Virus record (IMG/VR): IMGVR_UViG_3300042868_014229
Span: 1-60,658 of that record
Reading direction: 5' to 3' (one strand)
Source: a virus
Length of the DNA: 60,658 nucleotides
Shown here: piece by piece, positions 15,252-24,297 of the stretch
Position numbering within the stretch: position 1 is the first letter of the stretch
Layout: the number at the start of each line of letters is the position of its first letter
Position numbers and translations under genes: made by a program
Notes under the pieces: generated by a model
What the model saw: the letters and a program-made list of their open reading frames with translations, nothing else
What the model was told of the DNA's origin: nothing
Database searches by the model: none

Positions 15252-16628
15252 TTATGAAAAGTTATCGTTTGATGTGTTATCATCATTATTGTTATTGTCG
15301 TCTGGTGTTGTAAAATCACCACCTGCTCCACCGCCAGAGAAACCTCCACCACCGAAACCACCATCAAAACCTTGTTCAGTTACGCTGTCAGTTATTTGGT
15401 CATTGGTATTTAACATATCACCCAAATCGGCTCCTAAAAGGTCACCACCTACTGCGGTTCCCATCATCGTTGAGTTAGTCATGTAACCTATTAACAATGA
15501 TTCAATGAATGAACTATCAGAATTAGGGTATTGTTGTTCTAATTCTCGTTTTTTACGTTGGATATCATCAACAAAACTCTTTGGAATTACTTTATGTTTC
15601 CTTTGAATTTCAGGATATAAATCTTTGTAAGACAAATCAATCTCAGGGTAGTTTTCAGTACTACCAGTAAACTCTCTATGTTCCATGTATTTTTTCACAT
15701 AGTCATCATTCTCGGTTACAAATAAACCGTTTTCATCTCTTTCAGTAATTTGTTTCGCAGTCGATGTAAAATCTTGAATACGTTTCAAGTACTGGCGTTT
15801 AGCAACATCACCATGCCAAATGTGATATAAATCACCTTTAACAAACCCTAGTTTTCCTTGAACAACTTTATAAAATGTTTCTGACCATTTATTAACTGCC
15901 TCAATATCGTCAGTAAATGACTTAGTGATACATGAGTGACCAATTTGACCTGCGGCAGCGTGTGCCATGATGTGGTCGGCTCCACCAATAAGTGCTTTAT
16001 CGTACAATGGCATTGCATCTAAGATATAACGTTTAGCACCCCAAGCGAATCCTACGTGACCATGTTTATCATAGTTATCTAACCCTGATGTTCCATTAAC
16101 ATGATTGGCACCAAAGCTTCTCCAAACCTTAGGATGTCTGTTGGCAGTTCCGCATGTTAACTTAGCATTATTTAAATTAAAATCTGGGCTTAATAAGTCT
16201 TGTTCTAAGTGAACACAATATTCGAATAATTGAACTACATGATTTTTTTGCAACTGAGCAACAGCATCTTGCATCCAATTTTTGTTTTTAAAGATAACAT
16301 CAGCATCAACCCAAAATACATATTTTAGTTCTGCTGGCAACTTAGCAATAATACCATTCAACAATGACTCTTTATGCCAAAGCGTTGTGTTGGTAGATAC
16401 TCTTGTAATAAATTCAGTTTGAGGTAATTCTGGTTTAGCATCACCAATAACACATTCCACAATTCTGTGGTTTAAGTGTTTTATTGAGTTATAGAACTCA
16501 TTAAACGCTTTTAATCTATAAGGATTGTACGTTGGATTGTAATAGCACGCAATGATTACAGCTTCTGAATGTGTTTTGTATTTATCAGCATACAAAAATG
16601 TGTTTTTTAAGAAATCTAAAACTCTCAT
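15252..16628 (-). CDS. GT-A-like glycosyltransferase with Gly-rich C-terminus
   Basis: The core contains a DxD metal motif in YVFWVDADVIFKN and a nucleotide-sugar domain start (AVIIACYYNPTYNP). GGADHIMAHAAAGQIGH lies further on. The last 60 residues are Gly- then Asn/Asp-rich (GGFGGGGFSGGGAGG) and look disordered. The open frame extends to 16667, but a promoter -7 box is at 16657-16664, so I place the start at the internal Met (MRVLDFLKN) at 16628, giving 458 aa. It likely modifies a phage or host glycan. The Gly-rich tail suggests virion or surface association. Confidence 0.75.
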   Translation of the reverse strand: MRVLDFLKNTFLYADKYKTHSEAVIIACYYNPTYNPYRLKAFNEFYNSIKHLNHRIVECVIGDAKPELPQTEFITRVSTNTTLWHKESLLNGIIAKLPAELKYVFWVDADVIFKNKNWMQDAVAQLQKNHVVQLFEYCVHLEQDLLSPDFNLNNAKLTCGTANRHPKVWRSFGANHVNGTSGLDNYDKHGHVGFAWGAKRYILDAMPLYDKALIGGADHIMAHAAAGQIGHSCITKSFTDDIEAVNKWSETFYKVVQGKLGFVKGDLYHIWHGDVAKRQYLKRIQDFTSTAKQITERDENGLFVTENDDYVKKYMEHREFTGSTENYPEIDLSYKDLYPEIQRKHKVIPKSFVDDIQRKKRELEQQYPNSDSSFIESLLIGYMTNSTMMGTAVGGDLLGADLGDMLNTNDQITDSVTEQGFDGGFGGGGFSGGGAGGDFTTPDDNNNNDDNTSNDNFS

Positions 16629-16656
16629 AATATTATATTTTGTTATTATTATGATG

Positions 16657-16686
16657 CAAAGATACACTTTTTTTTAATACTACAAA
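16657..16686 (-). promoter_or_regulatory. Bacteroidetes-type promoter; decides start of GT-A gene
   Basis: -33 TTTG (16683-16686), 18-nt spacer, -7 TATCTTTG (16657-16664). It excludes the upstream Met codon of the glycosyltransferase frame. Confidence 0.7.
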
Positions 16687-16970
16687 ATTTCTTGGTTATT
16701 TTTTCTTAATAATTTAGCTAATTCTTCTAATTTCTCGGCATGCTCTACCTTCCAAATGAATTCATCGAAGTGTCCATAGCGACATTTGTAACCAAATATG
16801 TATCGAATACCGTTTTTAAGTCGGTTCCAAAAACGATAGTTGGTTAAATGTATATGACACCACACAATATTGTCATCAATATCGTATTCAAATACTATTT
16901 GGTGTTCTCTGCTGCTACAATCGCAAACAAAGATTTCTGGTGTTTCTTTATAATCCTGCATAATTTCCAT
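16680..16970 (-). CDS. Hypothetical protein, 96 aa
   Basis: 96 residues with a possible zinc or metal site (CDCSSREHQ, VWCHIHLTNY). The motif set resembles small phage proteins that read ...HFDEFIW near the C-terminus. The same HxDEFIWG element is in the 85-aa product of 58736-58993, so the two may share a domain. Overlaps 16948-18045 by 23 nt. Confidence 0.6.
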   Translation of the reverse strand: MEIMQDYKETPEIFVCDCSSREHQIVFEYDIDDNIVWCHIHLTNYRFWNRLKNGIRYIFGYKCRYGHFDEFIWKVEHAEKLEELAKLLRKNNQEIL

Positions 16971-18045
16971 TATTTTTTAATACTTCTCTTTCACTTGCTG
17001 CTATTACTGCTTTGGAGTACCATTCATCATATTTTTTAAGGATATAACTTTTATGGTAATTATGCTCCATAAGATATTGACATAATTTATTTTCATCTAA
17101 CAACCCATGTCCAATCCATCTAACTTCCCAATTTCTTTTACCTAAAATAATAATTAATTGAGATAGTAAATCATCGACCTTATCAGTCAAAGCCACTTCA
17201 CCATACCATTCATTGACCTTATCAATACAATAATCGTAGTGTGTTTCTATTTCAATTGATAATTGTTTGAAGTTATCAACAATGAATTGACTATTCATTT
17301 TAGAATTAAGTGTTTTTATATAATCTTTGATTACCTTGTCCAAGTGATTTTCTCGATAGTACTTATCAAAAGTATCAACTATATAACTATGGTAATTTTC
17401 TAAATCACCAACCATCGCATTAACCAAATCTTTAGATAGAATAATAGTACCCAAAGATAAATCCATAGATTCTAAAAATTTATTTAATTTACTACCAACA
17501 ATATGTTCTTTATAATAACTAATAATACCTTTTTGTATTTCAGCTTTTACATAATCATTCTTTCTATAAATACGATTAGAAAACTTACTTACCCATTTAT
17601 TAGAATTAACTGAATCATTCATTTTCTTATAAAACTTATCCAATTTTGGTTGAATATAATGTCTCATATACAATTCATTAATTCTAGTTTCTAAAAACTT
17701 ACCACTAAAAGTTTCATCATCTTTAAAGTGTTCTATTATTTCTGCTTCTAAAACATTAATACCCGTGGTTAATTTTAAACTCATCAGATAATCAAGCAAT
17801 ACTTTATCTTTAATATCACATTGCTTTTCAAACCAATCAATTAAAATCCAACCCAAATCTTTAGATGGAATAATTTTACGAAAAGAGTTAACAAATTCTT
17901 TGGTACCAGGAAATTGTTCTCCAGTAATCAAATCGGTAACACAGTATTTATTATCAATACTGTATTTTCTCATACCTAAGCCATAATTTTTATTTACGTA
18001 TTTTAAAATTAATTCTTTTTCTGACATACTATATTTTTTAACCAA
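16948..18045 (-). CDS. Hypothetical helical protein, 365 aa
   Basis: 365 residues, almost entirely helical, with many Lys/Tyr/Asn and heptad-like spacing. No catalytic motif. The start may be the Met at residue 7 (MSEKELILKY). It lies just downstream of RNase R (30-nt gap). Function unknown. Confidence 0.6.
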   Translation of the reverse strand: MVKKYSMSEKELILKYVNKNYGLGMRKYSIDNKYCVTDLITGEQFPGTKEFVNSFRKIIPSKDLGWILIDWFEKQCDIKDKVLLDYLMSLKLTTGINVLEAEIIEHFKDDETFSGKFLETRINELYMRHYIQPKLDKFYKKMNDSVNSNKWVSKFSNRIYRKNDYVKAEIQKGIISYYKEHIVGSKLNKFLESMDLSLGTIILSKDLVNAMVGDLENYHSYIVDTFDKYYRENHLDKVIKDYIKTLNSKMNSQFIVDNFKQLSIEIETHYDYCIDKVNEWYGEVALTDKVDDLLSQLIIILGKRNWEVRWIGHGLLDENKLCQYLMEHNYHKSYILKKYDEWYSKAVIAASEREVLKNNGNYAGL

Positions 18046-18075
18046 TATAATGCTTTATTAGTTAAAAATAAAGCA

Positions 18076-20001
18076 TTATAATCTAATTAACGATAAATTA
18101 ATGTTCTTTTTCTCAACATCAACACCAGATACAATCACATGTACTTCATCACCAAGTCTAATCTTATCACCAGTATTATATCCTTTGATACAATAGTTGT
18201 TAGTATCAGCGGACCAAGTATCACCATTGATATCTGACAGACGTATCATACCTTCGCAACCATTCTCTGGTATCTCAACAAATACACCGTAGTCTTGGAT
18301 ACTGGAAACAACACCTTTGAATACCTTGCCTAAGTGTTCAGTCATATAGATACATTGCATGTACTTGATTGAATCTCTTTCAGCTTTCTGTGCTTTCTTT
18401 TCTCTCTCAGATAAATGTAAACATCTACCTTCCAATTTCTCCAACTTAGGAATTGTTTTCTCTTCCAAATATCTATTCAATAATCGGTGAACGATTACGT
18501 CAGGATATCTTCTGATAGGACTTGTGAAATGGCTATAGTTCTCGAAACCTAACCCATAGTGACCAGGATTTTTGGTAGTATATGTTGCTTTCTGCATCGT
18601 TCTAACTACCAAGTTTTCAATCATATTGGCTTCTGGTTTACCTTTTACATCCAATAACAATTGGTTAAGTGTTCTGGTTATCTCAACTGGATTTTGAGTT
18701 CTAATTTCATACCCAAATTCTTTGATGAACTCTTTAAGTCTTTCCAACTTTTCTTCGTTAGGTTTCTCGTGAGCTCTGTTTACCATAGGTAACCCTTTGC
18801 TATTCACAAATTCCGCAACGTGTCTGTTGGCAAGCAACATAAATTCTTCAATCAATTTGTTTGAGTCTTTACCAACCTTGAATATAATACCCACTGGTTT
18901 GTTATTCTCATCCAATTTGAATTTAATCTCTTGCTTGTCCAATGAGATACTACCTTGTTTGAAACGTTCTTTACGCATCGTCTTAGCCAACTTATCTAAA
19001 TAGATAATTGCTGCTTCTAAGGCAATATTATTGTGGTTTGTTAACAACCTAGCATTGTTTTGTTTTTCAATAATCTCTTGAGCTTCTTCGTAGGTGTATC
19101 TATGATTAGAATTAATGACAGTTTTACCAAACCATTCTTCGGTTACATGTCCTCTATTATTAATTTTAAACACTGCTGAGAAACACAATTTATCCTCGTT
19201 AGGTCTTAACGAGCATAATCCGTTAGATAAGTTTTCTGGAAGCATTGGTACACAACGGTCTACAAGATAAACACTGGTTCCTCTGGCATAAGCTTCTTTA
19301 TCCAATTCGGTATCTGGTCGCAAGTAATGTGACACATCGGCTATGTGGATTCCCACTTCCAATATCCCATCAATCCATTCAACACTTAACGCATCATCAA
19401 AGTCTTTGGCATCTGCAGGGTCAATTGTAAATGTAAGTACATTACGCATATCTCTACGTTTATCAATTTCTTTCTGTGTAATCTCAGTTGAAATAGCATT
19501 CGCTTCTGCAATAACATCTTCCTCAAAATCATACGGTAAACCATATTCTTCCAATATCGAATGTATTTCAGTTTCATGTTCACCAGCGTTACCAAGTATT
19601 CTAATAACTTCACCGTTAGGGTTTTTGGCACCTTCTCTCCATTCAACCAACCTTACAATAACCTTCTGGCCATCAGTTGCTTTCATCATCTTATTCTTTG
19701 GTACAAAGAAATCTACTGATAGTTTATTGCTATCAGGTATGAAGAACACATGTTTATCACTAATCTGTAGCATTCCTACAAATTCAGTTCTAAATCGTTC
19801 TACGATTTCAATTACCTTACCTTCTAGTGAACGACCATCTCCTGGTATCACTTCAATTTTTACACTATCCAAGTGCAACGCATGATTTGTGTTGCTTTTA
19901 TGAATATAAATGTCTTTTGGTAAGTCTGTGCTTACCAAGTATGCGGAACCTGATGCATTCATGCTCAGTTTTCCGTCTAATATATCTCCTATTTTAATCA
20001 T
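18076..20001 (-). CDS. rnr: Ribonuclease R-like 3'-5' exoribonuclease
   Basis: 641 residues: cold-shock OB domains at the N-terminus (residues 1-150), catalytic RNB domain with TFTIDPADAKDFDDALSVE (four metal-binding Asp), VGIHIADVSHYL and NYSHFTSPIRRYPDVIVH, then a C-terminal S1 domain (GVVSSIQDYGVFVEI). It degrades structured RNA processively. It lacks the N-terminal HTH of longer RNase R (about 800 aa in enterobacteria). RNase R acts with SmpB and tmRNA in bacteria to destroy non-stop mRNA. Finding both in one phage points to a coupled rescue or RNA-turnover role. Confidence 0.93.
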   Translation of the reverse strand: MIKIGDILDGKLSMNASGSAYLVSTDLPKDIYIHKSNTNHALHLDSVKIEVIPGDGRSLEGKVIEIVERFRTEFVGMLQISDKHVFFIPDSNKLSVDFFVPKNKMMKATDGQKVIVRLVEWREGAKNPNGEVIRILGNAGEHETEIHSILEEYGLPYDFEEDVIAEANAISTEITQKEIDKRRDMRNVLTFTIDPADAKDFDDALSVEWIDGILEVGIHIADVSHYLRPDTELDKEAYARGTSVYLVDRCVPMLPENLSNGLCSLRPNEDKLCFSAVFKINNRGHVTEEWFGKTVINSNHRYTYEEAQEIIEKQNNARLLTNHNNIALEAAIIYLDKLAKTMRKERFKQGSISLDKQEIKFKLDENNKPVGIIFKVGKDSNKLIEEFMLLANRHVAEFVNSKGLPMVNRAHEKPNEEKLERLKEFIKEFGYEIRTQNPVEITRTLNQLLLDVKGKPEANMIENLVVRTMQKATYTTKNPGHYGLGFENYSHFTSPIRRYPDVIVHRLLNRYLEEKTIPKLEKLEGRCLHLSEREKKAQKAERDSIKYMQCIYMTEHLGKVFKGVVSSIQDYGVFVEIPENGCEGMIRLSDINGDTWSADTNNYCIKGYNTGDKIRLGDEVHVIVSGVDVEKKNINLSLIRL

Positions 20002-20018
20002 CTTCTATAAATATGTTG

Positions 20019-20026
20019 CAAAGATA
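20019..20026 (-). promoter_or_regulatory. Promoter -7 box
   Basis: TATCTTTG, 17 nt upstream of the RNase R start. No clear -33 box. Confidence 0.5.
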
Positions 20027-20054
20027 CGCAAAGTTTTCTTATTCTAATAAAAAA

Positions 20055-20080
20055 AAACTCACTTATTTACAAGTGAGTTT
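20055..20080 (-). terminator. Intrinsic terminator
   Basis: 10-bp stem AAACTCACTT/AAGTGAGTTT with 6-nt loop and T run, ending the transcript of 20086-20607. Confidence 0.85.
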
Positions 20081-20085
20081 TCTTT

Positions 20086-20607
20086 TTAGTGTCTTTCTGC
20101 AGGTACTACAGTGATATTGAATGTTTTAAGTCTTCCAGATTGAACCTTTGCTTTTAAAAATTCATGGAACACTGGTATGTGTTCTATTCTATCATCCCAT
20201 AAAACAATCTCATCAGCTTCTGGAAACTTATCCAATAGCATATCCATTGTTTTCATTTTAGCAACATCAGTGGCACCACCTTTGTTGTAATGGTATTCAT
20301 CAAACTCTAAACCATGTTCTTGTAATATCTTTTCCACATGTGTTGAAAGCTTAATCATACGACCAGTCAACATAACCATAAGAGTTTCATCTTCTAGTTT
20401 CATTTTATCGTAAGCTTCTTTAACCATTTCAACCAATGGAGTTTCAAAGATATCTGTATCAAGACTCTCTGCTTTACCCCACCAACCTTGATGTGGCCAT
20501 TCTTTACCTGTCTTGTCCAAGTATTTTTGTTTACCTGTGATAGGTAATTCTGTTGAAACCAAAGTTCCGTCAAAATCGAATATCGCTATTTTCGTTATTT
20601 TTTTCAT
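20086..20607 (-). CDS. HAD-family hydrolase (Swiss Army Knife RNA-repair-like)
   Basis: Motif I AIFDFDGTLVSTELP, WWGKAESLD, motif II VMLTGRM and motif IV EIVLWDDRIEHI. The spacing WWGK-ESLD-LTGR is that of the HAD domain in so-called Swiss Army Knife RNA repair proteins, which suggests 3'-phosphate or 5'-phosphate processing of RNA ends, although this is family inference. It follows an ABC membrane domain gene directly. Given the odd tRNAs and Thg1-like enzyme, an RNA end-healing role is plausible. Confidence 0.7.
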   Translation of the reverse strand: MKKITKIAIFDFDGTLVSTELPITGKQKYLDKTGKEWPHQGWWGKAESLDTDIFETPLVEMVKEAYDKMKLEDETLMVMLTGRMIKLSTHVEKILQEHGLEFDEYHYNKGGATDVAKMKTMDMLLDKFPEADEIVLWDDRIEHIPVFHEFLKAKVQSGRLKTFNITVVPAERH

Positions 20608-21450
20608 TTATTCTTCTATTTCTAAACGTCTTACTACGTCTTTTATGTTAATATATGATGTTAATATCATTGGTAATCCCAACAATGCATTACAGAAATC
20701 AAACATATATCGATATGTTGAAAATACACTACCCACGGTAACCTTGCTGTACATTACATAGTACGTTAACAAAGCTGTAACACTACCGTAAACAATCGCT
20801 TGAATCCAAACACCAAAATTGGAATCAATATAAGCCCTTTTAATCGCAATCTTTTGACCTCTTCGTAATAAATTGTTAACACCACCTATTTTACGTTTAC
20901 CAATAATATCAGTTTGTTCTTCCGATATGTCGTTGTTCAAAGCTGTCATTGCTGCTAACTTGGGTGAATAGTAATAACTGGCACCTACAATAGCTAAACC
21001 ACTTAGAAGTAAAAACCCTACAATAGGTAAACTAACTAGTGATAAGAAATATATTGAACCTACAACACCTATAAATGTTTGTATAACAACAATCATATCG
21101 TATTCAAAAAATCTAACAATATTGTTCATCAAGGTTAACCTACCGTTTATCTTGGTTGTTTCAATACCAGCTTCAATTTGTTTATTTGTTTCTATTGAAG
21201 CAAATTTTCTATATATCCCTGAGAATACCTTTATGTCATAAATTCGGCTAATATACCCAAAAAACATAAGCAAAACAAATGTTCCAACCATATACCAAAT
21301 ATATGAATAATCTTTAGCGATTAAATGGTCAATTGTGTTTCCTAACACCTTAGGATAAATCAACATAAGTATTGAATTTATTGAGAACAATGAATATGAA
21401 AAGATGATTGCTTTCCAATTATCCATGAACATTACTTTTAACTTACCCAT
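20608..21450 (-). CDS. ABC exporter-type transmembrane domain lacking an ATPase
   Basis: 280 residues with five to six membrane segments and the coupling-helix pattern of type-I ABC exporters (DNWKAIIFSYSLFSINSILM, NNDISEEQTDIIGKRKIGGVN). The nucleotide-binding domain normally fused behind it is absent, and the next genes are a HAD hydrolase and a 114-aa protein. It may pair with an ABC ATPase elsewhere or with a host one. It overlaps the upstream gene by 13 nt. Confidence 0.7.
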   Translation of the reverse strand: MGKLKVMFMDNWKAIIFSYSLFSINSILMLIYPKVLGNTIDHLIAKDYSYIWYMVGTFVLLMFFGYISRIYDIKVFSGIYRKFASIETNKQIEAGIETTKINGRLTLMNNIVRFFEYDMIVVIQTFIGVVGSIYFLSLVSLPIVGFLLLSGLAIVGASYYYSPKLAAMTALNNDISEEQTDIIGKRKIGGVNNLLRRGQKIAIKRAYIDSNFGVWIQAIVYGSVTALLTYYVMYSKVTVGSVFSTYRYMFDFCNALLGLPMILTSYINIKDVVRRLEIEE

Positions 21451-21782
21451 TTTTTAATTTTTTTTACTAGTTGTTTAAATATATTTTCTTTTTGTGTGTT
21501 GTTATCTGCAAGCAAACTACCGTATATTCTTTTGGTTGCAGAACCAATAAGAACCATTGTTATCGGTCCATGTGCGTGTATCGTGCTCTTTAAAGCACCT
21601 TTAATCTTGTTGGTTTCAATTTGTTTTTCTCGTCTGAGTTTTTCAATCGTTTCCAAGTTTTTCTTTTCATACTGTTTTATATGAGCCAGAATCTTATCTG
21701 GGTTAGGTTTTGGTGAAGCTAATTCACATTTGATGTTGAGCATCAAAACCCCTTCTCTGGTTGCTATTAAGTCAAATTTCAT
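21438..21782 (-). CDS. Hypothetical protein, 114 aa
   Basis: 114 residues, N-terminal beta part, then a basic coiled coil (YEKKNLETIEKLRREKQIETN). Overlaps the ABC membrane-domain gene, with which it is probably coupled. Function unknown. Confidence 0.55.
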   Translation of the reverse strand: MKFDLIATREGVLMLNIKCELASPKPNPDKILAHIKQYEKKNLETIEKLRREKQIETNKIKGALKSTIHAHGPITMVLIGSATKRIYGSLLADNNTQKENIFKQLVKKIKKWVS

Positions 21783-22325
21783 TTATTCATTAAGTTTATG
21801 CATAGACAAGTATTGTTCCATCCATTGATTCTTTTTAGTATCGTGGTCTAATACACCATAACGCATAATTTTATTTTTTGGTTTCTTTTTAAAGAACCCT
21901 TTTATTTTTTTCCATAGTTTTTTATACCATGATTCATTATACACAAAATCTATATAACACAAATCCATCGTAGGCATTGACATTGGTTGGACTGGAACCA
22001 AATCATTTGCTATAGTTCTTGCTGATATTCTTTGAACAATAGGGAAAATTAGATTCCCAATATTTAAAGGTGTTGCGTTGTTTTTCCAGTAAAATTCTAA
22101 ATCAACATCGTCATTCTTTTTATGTGCCCATAAATGAATTTCTAACTTTGCTTCTTCTTTCTCAATACTGAATATGGTAACAATTTCATTGATAATATTA
22201 TCACCATATTCTGGGTATTTATTTTCATCGTTTTTGTCAGTTAATAGATAAATCCCATAGTTACCAACAGGACTATTAGCAACGTAGTACTTTTCATCTA
22301 AGTGTTTGTGAATGTATTTTCTCAT
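21783..22325 (-). CDS. Hypothetical protein, 180 aa
   Basis: 180 residues, soluble, with a basic Lys/Trp-rich segment (WYKKLWKKIKGFFKKK) near residues 133-148 that could be amphipathic and membrane- or nucleic-acid-binding. Adjacent to the 114-aa gene without gap. No family recognised. Confidence 0.55.
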   Translation of the reverse strand: MRKYIHKHLDEKYYVANSPVGNYGIYLLTDKNDENKYPEYGDNIINEIVTIFSIEKEEAKLEIHLWAHKKNDDVDLEFYWKNNATPLNIGNLIFPIVQRISARTIANDLVPVQPMSMPTMDLCYIDFVYNESWYKKLWKKIKGFFKKKPKNKIMRYGVLDHDTKKNQWMEQYLSMHKLNE

Positions 22326-22361
22326 TCACAATTATACTCATTTTAAAAATACTAGTAAAGA

Positions 22362-22868
22362 CTATTTCTTAGCTTTTGGCTTAAGTGTTGACATTAATTT
22401 TTTACCTTCCAACTTTGGTATTGATTCAGCAGAACCGTAGTCTTCCAAGTTAAGAATCAATTTTAACATAAGTTCTTGACCTTTATCAACAAAAGCCATT
22501 TGACGACCTCTAAATTGCATTGATAGTTTAACTTTATGTCCTTTTTGAAGAAACTCAATGATGTGTTTAGTGCGATACTCCAAGTCATTGTCGGCCATGT
22601 TTGGACCAAGTTTAACTTCTTTTACGTCTAAACCTTTGTTTTTTGGTTTTTTGCTTTGCTCGTACATGAACTTCTCGTAGTTCATAATCTTGCAAACACC
22701 AATATCATTGGTTTCAGTAACCAAAACTAAATCCAAGTTTAAGTCATTAGCTTTTGCTAAGGCTTCTTTTAAAGTGACGATTTCACCTTTAAAACCTTCA
22801 CCAGTTAATCTAATGTTTTGGAACCTAATCTCTTCGTTTAATTTTTCTTTTCTAACATGTTTTTTCAT
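22362..22868 (-). CDS. infC: Translation initiation factor IF-3-like protein
   Basis: 168 residues covering both IF-3 domains. N-domain: NEEIRFQNIRLTGEGFKGEI and ALAKANDLNLDLVLV. Then the conserved CKIMNYEKFMYEQSKK and KEVKLGPNMADNDLEYR, and C-domain VKLSMQFRGRQMAF. IF-3 binds the 30S platform and proofreads initiator tRNA. A phage copy would bias initiation toward phage messages, and IF-3 homologues have been reported in huge phages. It overlaps the deoxyribosyltransferase-like gene by 4 nt. Confidence 0.92.
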   Translation of the reverse strand: MKKHVRKEKLNEEIRFQNIRLTGEGFKGEIVTLKEALAKANDLNLDLVLVTETNDIGVCKIMNYEKFMYEQSKKPKNKGLDVKEVKLGPNMADNDLEYRTKHIIEFLQKGHKVKLSMQFRGRQMAFVDKGQELMLKLILNLEDYGSAESIPKLEGKKLMSTLKPKAKK

Positions 22869-23332
22869 ATTGTTGCTCTAATAAATTCAATCAATTCGTC
22901 AAATGTATCAACTTGGTTAATACCGTAATACTCACATACTACATCTACATTACCTTTTCTCCAGAAACCTTCTGGACATAACACAACCAACTTTTGTTCT
23001 TTGGCGTGTAACCCTAACTCCAATAATGAAATTGGGGATTTTGTGTTTGGGTCAAAATACATAATTACAATCTGAGCTAATTCTAAGGAACTCAATTCCC
23101 AAATTACCTGCTCAACAAAATTATCGTTATCAATATCTTGTTTCCAAGATGAATCCCAATCCTCACGTCTTGGGTTCAGAAATCTGATTGGTTTATCAGA
23201 TAGTGCGGCAATAACTTTCTCTTGCCATTTTTCAGCTACTCCCATTTCAATGCTACCAGCCAAGAATATATTTACGTATTCTTGGTCAATAGTAACTGAA
23301 TTAGGTGCTTGAACTTCAATTGCTTTGTTCAT
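22865..23332 (-). CDS. Nucleoside 2-deoxyribosyltransferase-like protein
   Basis: 155 residues with NIFLAGSIEMGVAEKWQEKV, FLNPRREDWDSSWKQDI, NFVEQVIWELSSLELAQIV and SPISLLELGL, the signatures of the Nuc_deoxyrib_tr_2 family. The Glu in LLELG is the likely nucleophile. The family cleaves or exchanges N-glycosidic bonds of deoxynucleosides, so it may take part in nucleotide salvage or base modification. Sits in a tight operon with GIY-YIG, Smr and Nudix genes. Confidence 0.8.
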   Translation of the reverse strand: MNKAIEVQAPNSVTIDQEYVNIFLAGSIEMGVAEKWQEKVIAALSDKPIRFLNPRREDWDSSWKQDIDNDNFVEQVIWELSSLELAQIVIMYFDPNTKSPISLLELGLHAKEQKLVVLCPEGFWRKGNVDVVCEYYGINQVDTFDELIEFIRATI

Positions 23333-23564
23333 TAATCAATTTTAATTTTTCTTTTCTGGTAAGTTGTTTTATTCTATATTCTTCTTTACTTGCACTACTT
23401 CTATCCTCGGCTTCAAATGAGGCCTTTAGAACGACTGGAAGTCTAGTTTTGGTATATTTAGCACCTTTACCATTATTATGTGTTTTAAGCCTCTTATCGA
23501 GGTCTGTGGTTATCCCAGTGTATAACGTTCCATCAGAACATTCTAAGATATAAACATACCACAT
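23316..23564 (-). CDS. GIY-YIG domain nuclease, UPF0213/YhbQ-like
   Basis: 82 residues: WYVYILECSDGTLYTGITTDL (split GIY-YIG motif YVYILECSDG...YTGIT), then AKYTKTRLPVVLKAS and an E in SKEEYRIKQL that serves as the metal ligand. Single-domain GIY-YIG proteins of this type are common in bacteria; the substrate is unclear. Overlaps the gene before it by 17 nt. Different from the two tRNA-linked GIY-YIG proteins at 57621 and 59050. Confidence 0.85.
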   Translation of the reverse strand: MWYVYILECSDGTLYTGITTDLDKRLKTHNNGKGAKYTKTRLPVVLKASFEAEDRSSASKEEYRIKQLTRKEKLKLINEQSN

Positions 23565-23779
23565 TATAAATCAAATCTAAGACTACCCTCACTAAACAAA
23601 TCATTGTTGCTTGTAAGACCATATTCACTCAAACACTCTTTTACTAGTGTTTGCATTTCAGAAGATTTTCCAGTGACAATTTCTACTTGGCTAACCTTGG
23701 CTTGCATGGCTTCCCAAATAAAAGTATCTAACTTTCTTGTAACGTCTGAATGTTTAATTCCGTGTAAATCTAGTATCAT
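23564..23779 (-). CDS. Stand-alone Smr domain protein, 71 aa
   Basis: ILDLHGIKHSDV (LDxHG) and VEIVTGKSSEMQTLV (variant of TGxG) define a minimal Smr domain, a nuclease fold that in MutS2 and SmrB-like proteins cuts nucleic acid, including mRNA on collided ribosomes. The second motif reads TGKSS rather than TGKGS. Overlaps its neighbours by 1 and 4 nt. Role in mRNA or DNA cleavage is inferred from the family. Confidence 0.75.
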   Translation of the reverse strand: MILDLHGIKHSDVTRKLDTFIWEAMQAKVSQVEIVTGKSSEMQTLVKECLSEYGLTSNNDLFSEGSLRFDL

Positions 23780-24231
23780 TTGAGAAATTCTATTATTTCT
23801 TCAATTCTATCCAATGATGCTACTTGAGTTGGATGAAGCAAATCTCTTGCTATTTCAATATCAACCCACGCATAATCATCCATTTCAGGGAAACCTCCAC
23901 GTGCTTTGGGTACATTTGAGTTACATTTTAACTCAAACGATTCAAAATCAACCTTAGGATTTTCACTTTCTAAAAATAAAAACGCTTTTAACGATTTTTT
24001 TTTATGTGAATATGTTTGTATTTCTAAATGAATGAACTTTTCACTTTCAGTCAAATCAATGTTGGTTTCTTCACGTGTTTCACGAATAGCAGCATCAAGT
24101 GCTTCTTCACCTTTTTCAATCTTACCTTTTGGAATACTCCAAACATCTGCTGGATGATTAGTCGGATGACAAATCAAAACTTGTTTTTCTTTATTTACTA
24201 GGAATATCCCAGCCGCTAATACTTTTGCCAT
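23776..24231 (-). CDS. Nudix hydrolase, 151 aa
   Basis: Perfect Nudix box GKIEKGEEALDAAIRETREE (G-x5-E-x7-RE-x2-EE) preceded by DVWSIPK, typical of diadenosine polyphosphate or NDP-sugar hydrolases. It may clean nucleotide pools or act on RNA caps. It has a promoter at 24250-24280. Confidence 0.85.
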   Translation of the reverse strand: MAKVLAAGIFLVNKEKQVLICHPTNHPADVWSIPKGKIEKGEEALDAAIRETREETNIDLTESEKFIHLEIQTYSHKKKSLKAFLFLESENPKVDFESFELKCNSNVPKARGGFPEMDDYAWVDIEIARDLLHPTQVASLDRIEEIIEFLK

Positions 24232-24249
24232 AATCTTAAATTAATAATG

Positions 24250-24280
24250 CAAAGATACTAATTATTTTTACATAAACAAG
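24250..24280 (-). promoter_or_regulatory. Bacteroidetes-type promoter
   Basis: -7 TATCTTTG (24250-24257), 19-nt spacer, -33 CTTG (24277-24280). It drives the Nudix-Smr-GIY-YIG-deoxyribosyltransferase-IF-3 series. Confidence 0.65.
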
Positions 24281-24297
24281 CATCTTTGCATTTATTT

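Noticed and set aside
19343-19885. 180-aa + strand frame
   Set aside because: Antisense to the RNase R gene, which has all catalytic motifs.
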